From UBA7067 sp051880615 (GTDB lineage: Bacteria; Bacillota; Clostridia; Oscillospirales; Acutalibacteraceae), in the NCBI GenBank assembly GCA_051880615.1, contig JBJEOH010000019.1:1-64000 (forward strand): 64,000 nucleotides of DNA, given 5' to 3'. The translations under genes and the position numbers were made by a program. The notes beneath the pieces were generated by a model, which was not told the origin of the DNA, searched no databases, and worked only from the letters and a program-made list of their open reading frames with translations. The stretch's first letter is position 1. Each line of letters begins with the position of its first letter. Positions 50,611 through 58,183 of this stretch are shown piece after piece.

Positions 50611-51648
50611 TTACATTTTCTCAATCTCATTAATAAGCTCGTCAATGAGCCTGTCCTCGGGCACCTTCTTGATTATCTCGCCCTTTTTGAATATAAGCCC
50701 CTCTCCCTTGCCGCCTGCAATGCCTATGTCAGCTTCTCTCGCCTCTCCGGGACCGTTTACAATACAGCCCATAATTGCAACCTTAATGTTTTTATCGCAA
50801 CTACTCAGCCTTTGCTCAGCCTCATTTGCAAGGGAAATCAAATCTATTTTAGTCCTGCCGCAGGTCGGGCAGGAAACAAATGTAACTCCGCTTTTGCGCA
50901 AGCCGAGAGCCTTTAGCAAATCCTTAGCGGCGTAAATCTCCTTAATCGGGTCGGCTGTGAGGGAAATTCTTATTGTATCGCCTATACCGTGCAGCAGCAG
51001 TGAACCGATGCCTGCCGAGGACTTGATAAGACCCATTCTCTCGGTTCCTGCCTCGGTTACGCCGAGGTGAAGCGGATAATCGCAGTGAAGAGATGCAATC
51101 TCATAGGCTCGCACCATTGTCTGAACGGATGAGGACTTCATCGACAGCACAATGTCGGTGAAGTCGAATTTTTCAAGAAGCGACGCGTGATACAGCGCAC
51201 TTGCACACAGCGCGTCAGCTGTTGGAGCGCCGTACTTCGCAAGAATACTTTTCTCCAAGCTGCCCGAATTTACGCCTATTCTTATCGGTATATTCTTAGC
51301 CTTGCAGGCATTCGCAACAGCCTTTACTCTGTCGTCTGAGCCTATGTTGCCGGGGTTAATCCTTATCTTGTCAACTCCGGCTTCGACACATTCAAGCGCT
51401 ATCCTGTAATCAAAATGAATATCCGCAACAACAGGGATATTCACTGCATTTTTAAGTTCATAAATAAGCTTGACAGCATTTAAATCGGGCACTGCCGCCC
51501 TGATGATTTCACAGCCGGCAGCTTCAAGCTCCTTTGCCTGTCTCACACTACCTTGTATATCTTCGGCAGGAGTGTTGAGCATTGACTGGATAGTAATATC
51601 AGCTCCGCCGCCAATCAGAACTCCGCCGGCGTTTACCTGTTTTGTCAT
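50611..51648 (-). CDS. ispG: 4-hydroxy-3-methylbut-2-enyl-diphosphate synthase (GcpE)
   Basis: IspG makes HMBPP in the MEP isoprenoid pathway, using a 4Fe-4S cluster. The 345-residue protein has a TIM-barrel part (ITIQSMLNTPAEDI, VVADIHFDYRIAL, IRINPGNIG) and a C-terminal cluster domain with Cys residues in SCPTCGRTK and MGCIVNGPGEAREAD. The ATG at 51648 begins the conserved sequence; AAAGGAG lies 13 bases before it, at the end of rseP. Confidence 0.95.
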   Translation of the reverse strand: MTKQVNAGGVLIGGGADITIQSMLNTPAEDIQGSVRQAKELEAAGCEIIRAAVPDLNAVKLIYELKNAVNIPVVADIHFDYRIALECVEAGVDKIRINPGNIGSDDRVKAVANACKAKNIPIRIGVNSGSLEKSILAKYGAPTADALCASALYHASLLEKFDFTDIVLSMKSSSVQTMVRAYEIASLHCDYPLHLGVTEAGTERMGLIKSSAGIGSLLLHGIGDTIRISLTADPIKEIYAAKDLLKALGLRKSGVTFVSCPTCGRTKIDLISLANEAEQRLSSCDKNIKVAIMGCIVNGPGEAREADIGIAGGKGEGLIFKKGEIIKKVPEDRLIDELINEIEKM

Positions 51649-51667
51649 ATACAGCTTACAGCTCCTT

Positions 51668-52735
51668 TCACCCACCAATACCTGATCCGGTAAAAATTCT
51701 CACAATATCATTAAATGTAACCGCCAGCATAAACAACATTAACAGTGCAAAACCTACTGCGTGTATAACACCCTCGTACTTTTGCGGAATCGGCTTGCGG
51801 CGAACAAGCTCGATAAGCAGGAAGAGAAGTCTGCCGCCGTCGAGAGCTGGAACAGGCAAAAGGTTGAATATGCCGAGGTTAATCGTCAAAATCATCATAA
51901 CATAAAGTATATTATTGAACGCGTCAAGGAAGCTGCTTTCAAGCCCCTGTGACGCTACCGTTGTAATCGCAGAGGCTACACCGACAGGACCCGACATATC
52001 GTTAAAACCGAACTTGCCGCTGACCAAGCCGATAAGACTCGCCCATACCATTCTCACGGTTGACACTGTCTGCCCTATTGTTTCGCCGCAGACAGAAAAG
52101 AAGTTTTTATCAACTGGCTCAACGTAAAAATCAAGCGCAATCTGCTTTGTACCGTTGTTGTCATAGGTGTAAAGCGGAACATTGCCAAGGTCAATACTCT
52201 GACCGTTTCTGTTCACCTTAATATTCGGCTCGTAATTCTGACAGGTGCCGATTGCGAACATTATATCTTTTGAATTCCATATTGCATATCCGTCAATCTC
52301 TTCAAGCTTATCTCCCGGCTGCAAATAATTGACCGTGACTGATTTCTCAGGGAAGGTTGATATTGTTGTCGATGCATAGCTCGGTTGCTGAAGAACCAGC
52401 GTCAATGTCATCAACAGTCCGAGTATGATATTCATAACAGCGCCTGCAACAACTATAATTATACGCTTCCATGTCGGCTTGTTGCCGAAGGCTCGCGGAT
52501 TGTCGCTTTCCTCGTCCTCACCCTCCATTGAGCAGTAGCCGCCGATTGGCAAAAGACGAAGAGAATATTTTGTTTCACCCTTTGTAAAGCTGAAAAGCTT
52601 AGGACCCATACCGAGGGCAAATTCATTCACCTGAACACCAGACAGCTTTGCCGCAACAAAGTGTCCTCCCTCGTGAATCAGTATGATAAGCTCAAACAGC
52701 AGTACCCCGATAATAATCAGCAATGCAATATCTAT
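51668..52735 (-). CDS. rseP: RseP-type site-2 metalloprotease, possible ATA start
   Basis: An intramembrane zinc protease of about 355 residues. LIILIHEGGHFVAAK carries the HExGH zinc site (here HEGGH), a PDZ-like domain lies in the middle (ISTFPEKSVTVNYLQPGDKLEEIDGYAI), and NLLPVPALDGGRLLF holds the third zinc ligand. Four transmembrane segments are likely. The nearest usual start codon is a TTG at 52723, but its ribosome binding site is 21 bases away. AAAGGA (52745-52750) is followed nine bases later by ATA at 52735, giving MDIALL at the N-terminus. An in-frame TGA lies just upstream. Confidence 0.9.
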   Translation of the reverse strand: MDIALLIIIGVLLFELIILIHEGGHFVAAKLSGVQVNEFALGMGPKLFSFTKGETKYSLRLLPIGGYCSMEGEDEESDNPRAFGNKPTWKRIIIVVAGAVMNIILGLLMTLTLVLQQPSYASTTISTFPEKSVTVNYLQPGDKLEEIDGYAIWNSKDIMFAIGTCQNYEPNIKVNRNGQSIDLGNVPLYTYDNNGTKQIALDFYVEPVDKNFFSVCGETIGQTVSTVRMVWASLIGLVSGKFGFNDMSGPVGVASAITTVASQGLESSFLDAFNNILYVMMILTINLGIFNLLPVPALDGGRLLFLLIELVRRKPIPQKYEGVIHAVGFALLMLFMLAVTFNDIVRIFTGSGIGG

Positions 52736-52761
52736 GGTAAATCATCCTTTCAAGTGATATC

Positions 52762-53907
52762 TTAAACGCTTGCTCTCACAAACTCTCTTGCCGCTTTGTC
52801 GGCATTAAGTACATCGTCAACGCTCTGAGGCTGTACGCTATCCTGACGGAGCATAGCCGCACGCACAAGCTCAGGTATTTTAAGAAACGGTATTTTTCCT
52901 TTGAGGAACAATCCAACAGCTTCTTCATTAGCCCCGTTAGCCGCCGCCGGGCAAAGGCCGCCTCGCTCAAGCGCGTCGCGGCAAATCTGCATACACTCAA
53001 AAGCCTCGATATCAGGCTCAAAGAAGGTGAGCTTTCCGACATCGGCAAGGCTTAATTTCTTTACGGGACACGGAAGCCTTTCGGGATATGTCAACGCATA
53101 TTGAATAGGAATTTTCATATCGGGCACACCGAGCTGGGCGATAACTGAATTGTCGTTGAGCTCAATAAGCGAATGAATAATGCTCTCACGGTGAACAACA
53201 ACTCCGATTTTATCCTGCGGCATATTGAAAAGCCAAGACGCCTCGATAATCTCCAAGCCCTTGTTCATCATTGTAGCCGAGTCGATGGTTATTTTCTGAC
53301 CCATACTCCAGTTCGGGTGCTTGAGTGCCTGCTCCACCGTTACACTTTCAAGTTCCTTTTTCGTTCTGCCGAAGAACGGACCGCCCGATGCGGTGAGAAT
53401 AAGTCGGCTGAGCGCCTTATCATTCGGCACGCCCTGCAAGCACTGGAAGATTGCAGAGTGTTCACTGTCAACGGGATAGAGCTTTACGCCGTTTTCTTCA
53501 ACAGCCTTCATAACAAGGCTGCCGCCGGAAACAAGAGTTTCCTTATTTGCGAGGGCGATATTTTTATGCGCCTTTGCGGCTGTGAGCGTCGGCAGAAGTC
53601 CTACCATACCGACAACGGAATTAAGCACCGTGTCACATTCCCCGTGAGATGCGGCAAGGCAGAGTCCGTCCATACCGCTTACAACTTGAATGTCGGTATC
53701 CTTTAGCGCCGCTTTCAGCTCAGGCGCTTTTTTCTCGTCAAAAACAGCGACTAACGAGGGCTTAAATTTTCTCGCCTGCTGTTCAAGCATCTCAATGTTG
53801 CTCCCTGCGGCAAGCGCCGTTACCTTAATGTTCAGCTTTTCACACACCTCAAGCGCCTGTGTGCCTATTGAGCCTGTTGAGCCTAATATAGAAATAGCGT
53901 CAGTCAT
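52762..53907 (-). CDS. dxr: 1-deoxy-D-xylulose 5-phosphate reductoisomerase
   Basis: Dxr (IspC) is the second enzyme of the MEP pathway, NADPH- and metal-dependent. The 381-residue protein shows the NADPH loop ILGSTGSIGTQAL, ALANKETLVSGG, the metal site PVDSEHSAIFQCLQG and the flexible loop with substrate residues LTASGGPFFGRTK, HPNWSMGQKITIDSATMMNKGLE. AAAGGAAAA precedes the ATG. Between it and upstream cdsA lie repeat copy g and further unusual sequence. Confidence 0.96.
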   Translation of the reverse strand: MTDAISILGSTGSIGTQALEVCEKLNIKVTALAAGSNIEMLEQQARKFKPSLVAVFDEKKAPELKAALKDTDIQVVSGMDGLCLAASHGECDTVLNSVVGMVGLLPTLTAAKAHKNIALANKETLVSGGSLVMKAVEENGVKLYPVDSEHSAIFQCLQGVPNDKALSRLILTASGGPFFGRTKKELESVTVEQALKHPNWSMGQKITIDSATMMNKGLEIIEASWLFNMPQDKIGVVVHRESIIHSLIELNDNSVIAQLGVPDMKIPIQYALTYPERLPCPVKKLSLADVGKLTFFEPDIEAFECMQICRDALERGGLCPAAANGANEEAVGLFLKGKIPFLKIPELVRAAMLRQDSVQPQSVDDVLNADKAAREFVRASV

Positions 53908-53956
53908 TTTGTTTTCCTTTCTTGTAAGAGAGGTTAGTGTTGAGAGCAGAAATTGC

Positions 53957-53991
53957 GAAACGAGGTTGTATGGAACACTCTTGAGTGTTCC
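53957..53991. repeat. Shared 20-base module joined to a palindrome
   Basis: On the minus strand 53957-53976 reads GTTCCATACAACCTCGTTTC, nearly identical to 33754-33773 and 62931-62950. It overlaps a perfect palindrome GGAACACTC-tt-GAGTGTTCC (53972-53991). The remaining sequence to 54108 shows no gene. Confidence 0.6.
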
Positions 53992-54108
53992 GGTTCGAAC
54001 CGCTGAATATTATATTCTATTATGACATTCTTTAGAATCGTAGTATCTGCTCACACCGGGAACAGTCAAGACCGTTTCCTACGAACTTACTGCCTTGTAA
54101 CGGGTATT

Positions 54109-54188
54109 TCTTAATTCAAAGAGCAGCGTAGCTGCGACACCGCCACTCCACTCTTCACTCTCCACTCTTAACTCTGCGGCGTAGCCGC
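54109..54188 (+). repeat. Dispersed hairpin-heptamer element, copy g
   Basis: TTCTTAATTCAA, hairpin 1 GCAGC-gta-GCTGC (54123-54135), linker GACACCGCCA, heptamers of the CACTCTT/CACTCTC type (54144-54175) and hairpin 2 GCGGC-gta-GCCGC (54176-54188). It ends 15 bases before the cdsA stop codon. Confidence 0.9.
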
Positions 54189-54203
54189 ACACTCTTCGAA
54201 ATA

Positions 54204-55028
54204 TTATTTTATAAGTATCGGGAAATATTCGATAAACAGCATAATAAACGGCGCTGTAAAAATAACGCTGTCGCATCTGTCGAGTATTCCGCCGTGACCG
54301 GGGATTACACTGCCGTAGTCCTTGACCTTGCAGCTGCGCTTGATTGCGGAAAAGGACAAGTCGCCGATTATCGACACAACTCCGCCCAGAAGCGCCATTA
54401 TCACAAGCGACAGATACTGCACCTGCTCGCCTTTACCGAATACAAAGCTCTGGAATATTACAGACAGTACAACACCGCCGAGCACACCTGCCAAAAGTCC
54501 TCCGACAGCACCCTCGACTGTCTTTTTGGGGCTAATCTTAGGGCAGAGCTTGTGCTTTCCCAAAAGGCTGCCTGCAAAGTATGCGCCTGCATCGGCAACC
54601 CAAGGAATAGCAAGCGACATCATAATATAGAACAGAGAGTATTCTCTGTTATTGTCACACATAAATACGATTGCGCCCATACCGACGGTGATAACCACCG
54701 AGGTGGTGAGGGCAAATGAAATATCGCTGAACTTTATGCTGTCTGAAAAGACAATCAGTATCACAAACATTACAAAGGGATATGCAATCGCCAAAAGATA
54801 CCAATAGCCTACAGAAAAAAGTATCGGCATAAATAAAGCAAAAACGGCTGAGGGAATAATTATCTGAGGTTTTTTGGTAAGTCCTCTCGCCGTAAAAATT
54901 TCGTATACACAAATAAGCGCAACAAGCGCAACTAAAACATTATAAACAATCGGCACATACTGACCCGCAATGAGCATCGCCGCAACTATTACAGAACCAA
55001 GCACGCCCGAGATCACTCTTGTTTTCAT
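54204..55028 (-). CDS. cdsA: Phosphatidate cytidylyltransferase
   Basis: CdsA makes CDP-diacylglycerol from CTP and phosphatidate, the branch point of phospholipid synthesis. The 274-residue membrane protein has about eight helices and the C-terminal CDS signature FSAIKRSCKVKDYGSVIPGHGGILDRCDS. It lies between uppS and dxr, the usual order in Firmicutes. Confidence 0.95.
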   Translation of the reverse strand: MKTRVISGVLGSVIVAAMLIAGQYVPIVYNVLVALVALICVYEIFTARGLTKKPQIIIPSAVFALFMPILFSVGYWYLLAIAYPFVMFVILIVFSDSIKFSDISFALTTSVVITVGMGAIVFMCDNNREYSLFYIMMSLAIPWVADAGAYFAGSLLGKHKLCPKISPKKTVEGAVGGLLAGVLGGVVLSVIFQSFVFGKGEQVQYLSLVIMALLGGVVSIIGDLSFSAIKRSCKVKDYGSVIPGHGGILDRCDSVIFTAPFIMLFIEYFPILIK

Positions 55029-55049
55029 ATCTAACCCGCCTTTAAAAAT

Positions 55050-55808
55050 TTATACACTGCCAAAACGCCTGTTTCGGCGAGCATACTCCAAAATGCAATC
55101 CTCAAGCATTTTTTTGGTGAAGTCAGGCCATAAAACATCGTCAAGTATTACATATTCCGCATATGCGGATTGCCACAAAAGAAAGTTTGAAATGCGGTAT
55201 TCACCGCTTGGTCTGATGATTAAATCGGGGTCAGGCTGATTTGCCGTGTAAAGGTGTGAGGAAATAAGCTGCTCGGTAATATCGTCAGATGATATTTCAC
55301 CGTTTTTGAGCATTTCGGATATTTCCCTTGTCGCCTTTACAATTTCGTCCCTGCCGCCGTAATTCATCGCAATATTCAGAACCATCCCCGTTCTGTCCTT
55401 GGAGCATTCCTCATTCTCCTCAATAAGAGCCTGTAGTTCGGGCGAAAAAGCGGTTTTGTCGCCGATAAAGCGCACGACAATATCCTCATCCTTAAAATCT
55501 CTTATCGCCTCTTCAAGGTAGGATTTGAACAAATCCATCAGGGCGTTTACCTCGCTCTCGGGGCGTTTCCAGTTTTCGGTTGAAAAAGCGTAAACCGTAA
55601 GGTATTTTATGCCGATGTTTGCACAGTGCTTTGTGATAGTGCGGAAGTTCTTTGCTCCTGCCCTGTGTCCTGCGCTTCTCGGCAGTCCTCTTTTTTTTGC
55701 CCATCTGCCGTTACCGTCCATAATTATGCCGATATGCTCGGGCAAAACCACGCTTTCAAGACTGATTTCAGCCGTGTTATTTTTATTTTTAAACAAGCCG
55801 AGAGCCAT
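55050..55808 (-). CDS. uppS: Isoprenyl (undecaprenyl) diphosphate synthase
   Basis: UppS makes the C55 lipid carrier for cell-wall synthesis by cis-prenyl transfer. The 252-residue protein has HIGIIMDGNGRWAKKRGL with the catalytic Asp, GHRAGAKNFRTITKHC, YAFSTENWKRP and the C-terminal RPSGEYRISNFLLWQSAYAE, where most family members have RTSGE; the Thr to Pro change is the only oddity. The ATG lies 34 bases after repeat sequence. Confidence 0.95.
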   Translation of the reverse strand: MALGLFKNKNNTAEISLESVVLPEHIGIIMDGNGRWAKKRGLPRSAGHRAGAKNFRTITKHCANIGIKYLTVYAFSTENWKRPESEVNALMDLFKSYLEEAIRDFKDEDIVVRFIGDKTAFSPELQALIEENEECSKDRTGMVLNIAMNYGGRDEIVKATREISEMLKNGEISSDDITEQLISSHLYTANQPDPDLIIRPSGEYRISNFLLWQSAYAEYVILDDVLWPDFTKKMLEDCILEYARRNRRFGSV

Positions 55809-55835
55809 AAATACACCACCAGAAATGATTTTTAT

Positions 55836-55912
55836 GAATAAATAATAAAGAAGAAAGAATAGAGAATAATGCTGGTTTGTCGCCGCATAGCGGCTCTTAA
55901 TTAAAGAATTTA
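55836..55912 (-). repeat. Dispersed hairpin-heptamer element, copy h' (reverse)
   Basis: On the minus strand: TTCTTTAATTAAGA end, hairpin 1 GCCGC-tat-GCGGC, GACAAACC linker and degenerate heptamers (TTATTCT, CTATTCT, TTCTTCT types). It faces copy h with about 50 bases between their AATT ends, and its heptamers run up to the uppS start region. Confidence 0.65.
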
Positions 55913-55961
55913 TTGTCCGAGCTTCTGCGCTTTGAACAACTTATACAAATTTAACATCAAT

Positions 55962-56044
55962 TTCTTAAATCACAGAGCAGCGCAGCTGCGACAACCATAA
56001 TTATTCACTATTCATTATTCATTCTTCATTGCGCCATAGGCGCA
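55962..56044 (+). repeat. Dispersed hairpin-heptamer element, copy h
   Basis: TTCTTAAATCACAGA, hairpin 1 GCAGC-gca-GCTGC (55977-55989), linker GACAACCATAA, heptamers of the TTATTCA type and hairpin 2 TGCGCC-ata-GGCGCA (56030-56044). Hairpin 2 touches the frr stop codon at 56045. Confidence 0.9.
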
Positions 56045-56599
56045 TTAGATTGACATTACTTCCTTTTGCTTCTTTTCAGCCATTTTGTCAATTTCTTTTA
56101 CAAATCTGTCGGTAAGGTCCTGAATTTTCTTCTCTGCCTTTTTTAAATCGTCCTCGGTAAGCTCGCCGTCTTTTTTCTTAGTCTTTACCTTATCAACGGC
56201 GTCTCTTCTGACATTTCTGACTGAAACCTTTGTTTCCTCAGCCATTTTGGAAACCTCTTTCACGATTTCCTTTCTTCTGTCCTCTGTAAGCGGCGGGAAA
56301 ACAAGCCTTAAAGCCTTGCCGTCGTTTTGCGGATTGATGCCGACATCGGAGGTCTGGATAGCCTTTTCAATCGCTCTTAACACAGAAGCGTCCCAAGGCT
56401 GAATCATCAAAGTTCTCGCCTCTGTAACAGAAACAGCCGCAAGCTGGTTAATCGGAGTCGGTGCTCCGTAGTAGTCAACTACAACCTTGTCGAGTACGGC
56501 AGGGTTTGCTCTGCCTGCTCTGATTGCCGCATAGTCGTCGGCGAGGTGTGAAAGTCTTTTTTCCATTCGGCTTTCTGCCTTTGAAATTGTCTCATTCAT
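56045..56599 (-). CDS. frr: Ribosome recycling factor
   Basis: RRF splits post-termination ribosomes together with EF-G. The 184-residue protein has the expected long helical hairpin with a small beta domain: IRAGRANPAVLDKVVVDYYGAPTPINQLA, the QPWD segment and NVRRDAVDKVKTKKKDGELTEDD. It follows pyrH by 20 bases. Confidence 0.97.
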   Translation of the reverse strand: MNETISKAESRMEKRLSHLADDYAAIRAGRANPAVLDKVVVDYYGAPTPINQLAAVSVTEARTLMIQPWDASVLRAIEKAIQTSDVGINPQNDGKALRLVFPPLTEDRRKEIVKEVSKMAEETKVSVRNVRRDAVDKVKTKKKDGELTEDDLKKAEKKIQDLTDRFVKEIDKMAEKKQKEVMSI

Positions 56600-56619
56600 A
56601 TCAATTACTCTCCTATAAA

Positions 56620-57324
56620 TTATTCTACAAGTGTTCCGACGCTTTCACCGCAAACGGCGGAAACAATGTTTTCGGGATTTTCTATGCTGAAAACAAGAAT
56701 TGGAATGTGATTATCCTTGCAAAGTGACGCCGCTGTGCTGTCCATAACCTTAAGGTCCTTGTTAAGAACATCATAGAAAGACACCTTGTCGAACTTTTTG
56801 GCGTTCGGGTTTGTCTTTGGATCGCTGTCGTACACGCCGTCAACCATTGTCGCCTTGAAGATGATGTCGCAGTCGATTTCAGCCGCACGCAATGCCGCTG
56901 CGGTATCTGTTGAGAAGAACGGGTTGCCTGTGCCGCAGCCGAAAACCACTACTCTGCCCTTTTCAAGGTGACGGACAGCCTTATTGCGGATATACGGCTC
57001 TGCAAACGCCTGCATTGCTATTGCAGTCTGCACTCTTACAACAACTCCGAGCTGCTCAAGAGCGTCCGCAACGCCAAGCGCGTTGATAACGGTAGCCATC
57101 ATACCCATATGGTCTGCTCTTGTACGGTCCATTTTTCCGCTGCTTCTTCCTCGCCAGAAGTTGCCGCCGCCGACAACAATCGCAACCTGCACGCCCATAT
57201 CAACAAGCTGTTTTATCGGACGGCAAATCTTTAAAACGGTGTCAAAGTCAATACCGTGTCCGGTTTCTCCTGCAAGCGATTCTCCGCTGAGCTTCAGAAG
57301 CAGTCTTTTATACTTCGGTTCCAT
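56620..57324 (-). CDS. pyrH: UMP kinase
   Basis: PyrH phosphorylates UMP to UDP. The 234-residue hexameric amino-acid-kinase-family protein shows LLKLSGESLAGETGHGID, VVGGGNFWRGR, ADHMGMMATVINALG and FGCGTGNPFFSTDTAAALRAAEI. It is the first gene in this unit, behind its own promoter. rpsB and tsf, often upstream, are not here. Confidence 0.97.
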   Translation of the reverse strand: MEPKYKRLLLKLSGESLAGETGHGIDFDTVLKICRPIKQLVDMGVQVAIVVGGGNFWRGRSSGKMDRTRADHMGMMATVINALGVADALEQLGVVVRVQTAIAMQAFAEPYIRNKAVRHLEKGRVVVFGCGTGNPFFSTDTAAALRAAEIDCDIIFKATMVDGVYDSDPKTNPNAKKFDKVSFYDVLNKDLKVMDSTAASLCKDNHIPILVFSIENPENIVSAVCGESVGTLVE

Positions 57325-57405
57325 ATAAAACTTCCTTTCAAGCGTAGTTATTTGATTTAAAATTCAAGCGCCGAGGGTTGCCCCAAAGCACACTTAGTCA
57401 CTCTT

Positions 57406-57434
57406 ATAATACTATATATTGTTTTTCCTGTAAA
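57406..57434 (-). promoter_or_regulatory. Promoter of the pyrH-polC operon
   Basis: TTTACA, 17-bp spacer, TATTAT on the minus strand, about 80 bases before the pyrH ATG. Confidence 0.75.
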
Positions 57435-57488
57435 GGTATACCGCAAATTTTTCACAGCAATTTAATAATATTTTTCCATACAGAAAAA

Positions 57489-57517
57489 TAAAATCCCGTC
57501 ATTTTGACGGGATTTTA
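57489..57517. terminator. Terminator upstream of the pyrH operon
   Basis: AAAATCCCGTCA-ttt-TGACGGGATTTT with T/A flanks. It ends the transcript of the 57539-58033 gene. Confidence 0.85.
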
Positions 57518-57538
57518 TATAAAAGTCAGTTTGTATCA

Positions 57539-58033
57539 TCAATAGGTGAATAATGTGCGCAGCTCCTGCTCGGCTCGTTTTGCGCTGATACGAAAGCCAA
57601 CGAAGGTCATCAGGAAAGCCGCAAGCAATATAAAAATACAGCTCGGCAAGGGAGCAAGAATCACGCCTATCTGCCCTGTCGCAATTGCTATCGCTGTTAC
57701 AAACGATTCGATAACCGCCGCAAAGATACAGAAAATAAGCAAGAAAACTTTTACACCTTTCGACAATCTCATATCTATGCTGATTTCAGAGCCACTGCCC
57801 GAGGGATTTACCCTGCCGATAATAATAGGGTTAAAGCTGTTCCTGTATTGCAAGACAGCCGATATTTTAAAATCAAACAGACCAACCTCACCGCAAAACG
57901 GCTTATCGGTACTGCAGCCAAAAAAGAAGTCCGATTTCTTTTTTGGCTCGGTTTTGCTTAAAAGCAAGCTGTGAACCTCTCTCGGGGTCATTTCTGTTTT
58001 AATAGTAAAGCTCTTTTTCGGCAGGATATGCAT
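57539..58033 (-). CDS. Hypothetical membrane protein, 164 aa
   Basis: I do not recognise a family. Residues 1-90 look soluble and cytoplasmic, with a basic KTEPKKKSDFFFG segment followed by FCGEVGLFDFKIS and NPIIIGRVNPSGSGSEI, which looks like a beta-rich lipid- or ligand-binding domain. Two transmembrane helices cover about 94-119 and 122-147, and the C-terminus is charged. It is a single-gene unit between htpG and the pyrH operon. No conserved catalytic motif is visible. Confidence 0.75.
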   Translation of the reverse strand: MHILPKKSFTIKTEMTPREVHSLLLSKTEPKKKSDFFFGCSTDKPFCGEVGLFDFKISAVLQYRNSFNPIIIGRVNPSGSGSEISIDMRLSKGVKVFLLIFCIFAAVIESFVTAIAIATGQIGVILAPLPSCIFILLAAFLMTFVGFRISAKRAEQELRTLFTY

Positions 58034-58117
58034 AGTTTCACCGACTTTCTGAAATATTGTTTGTATTTGCAGGATTCAGCAGAACGAGCCACTCACAAAT
58101 CCGTTACGAGTTTTTCT

Positions 58118-58180
58118 GAATTCAAAGAGCAGCGCAGCTGCGACAACCGCAACTCCACTCTTCACTCTCCACTCTCCAAA
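58118..58180 (+). repeat. Dispersed hairpin-heptamer element, copy i
   Basis: GAATTCAAAGA, hairpin 1 GCAGC-gca-GCTGC (58129-58141), linker GACAACCGCAA, heptamers CTCCACT/CTTCACT (58151-58178). The second hairpin is missing; the array ends about five bases before the htpG stop codon. Confidence 0.85.
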
Positions 58181-58183
58181 CTT

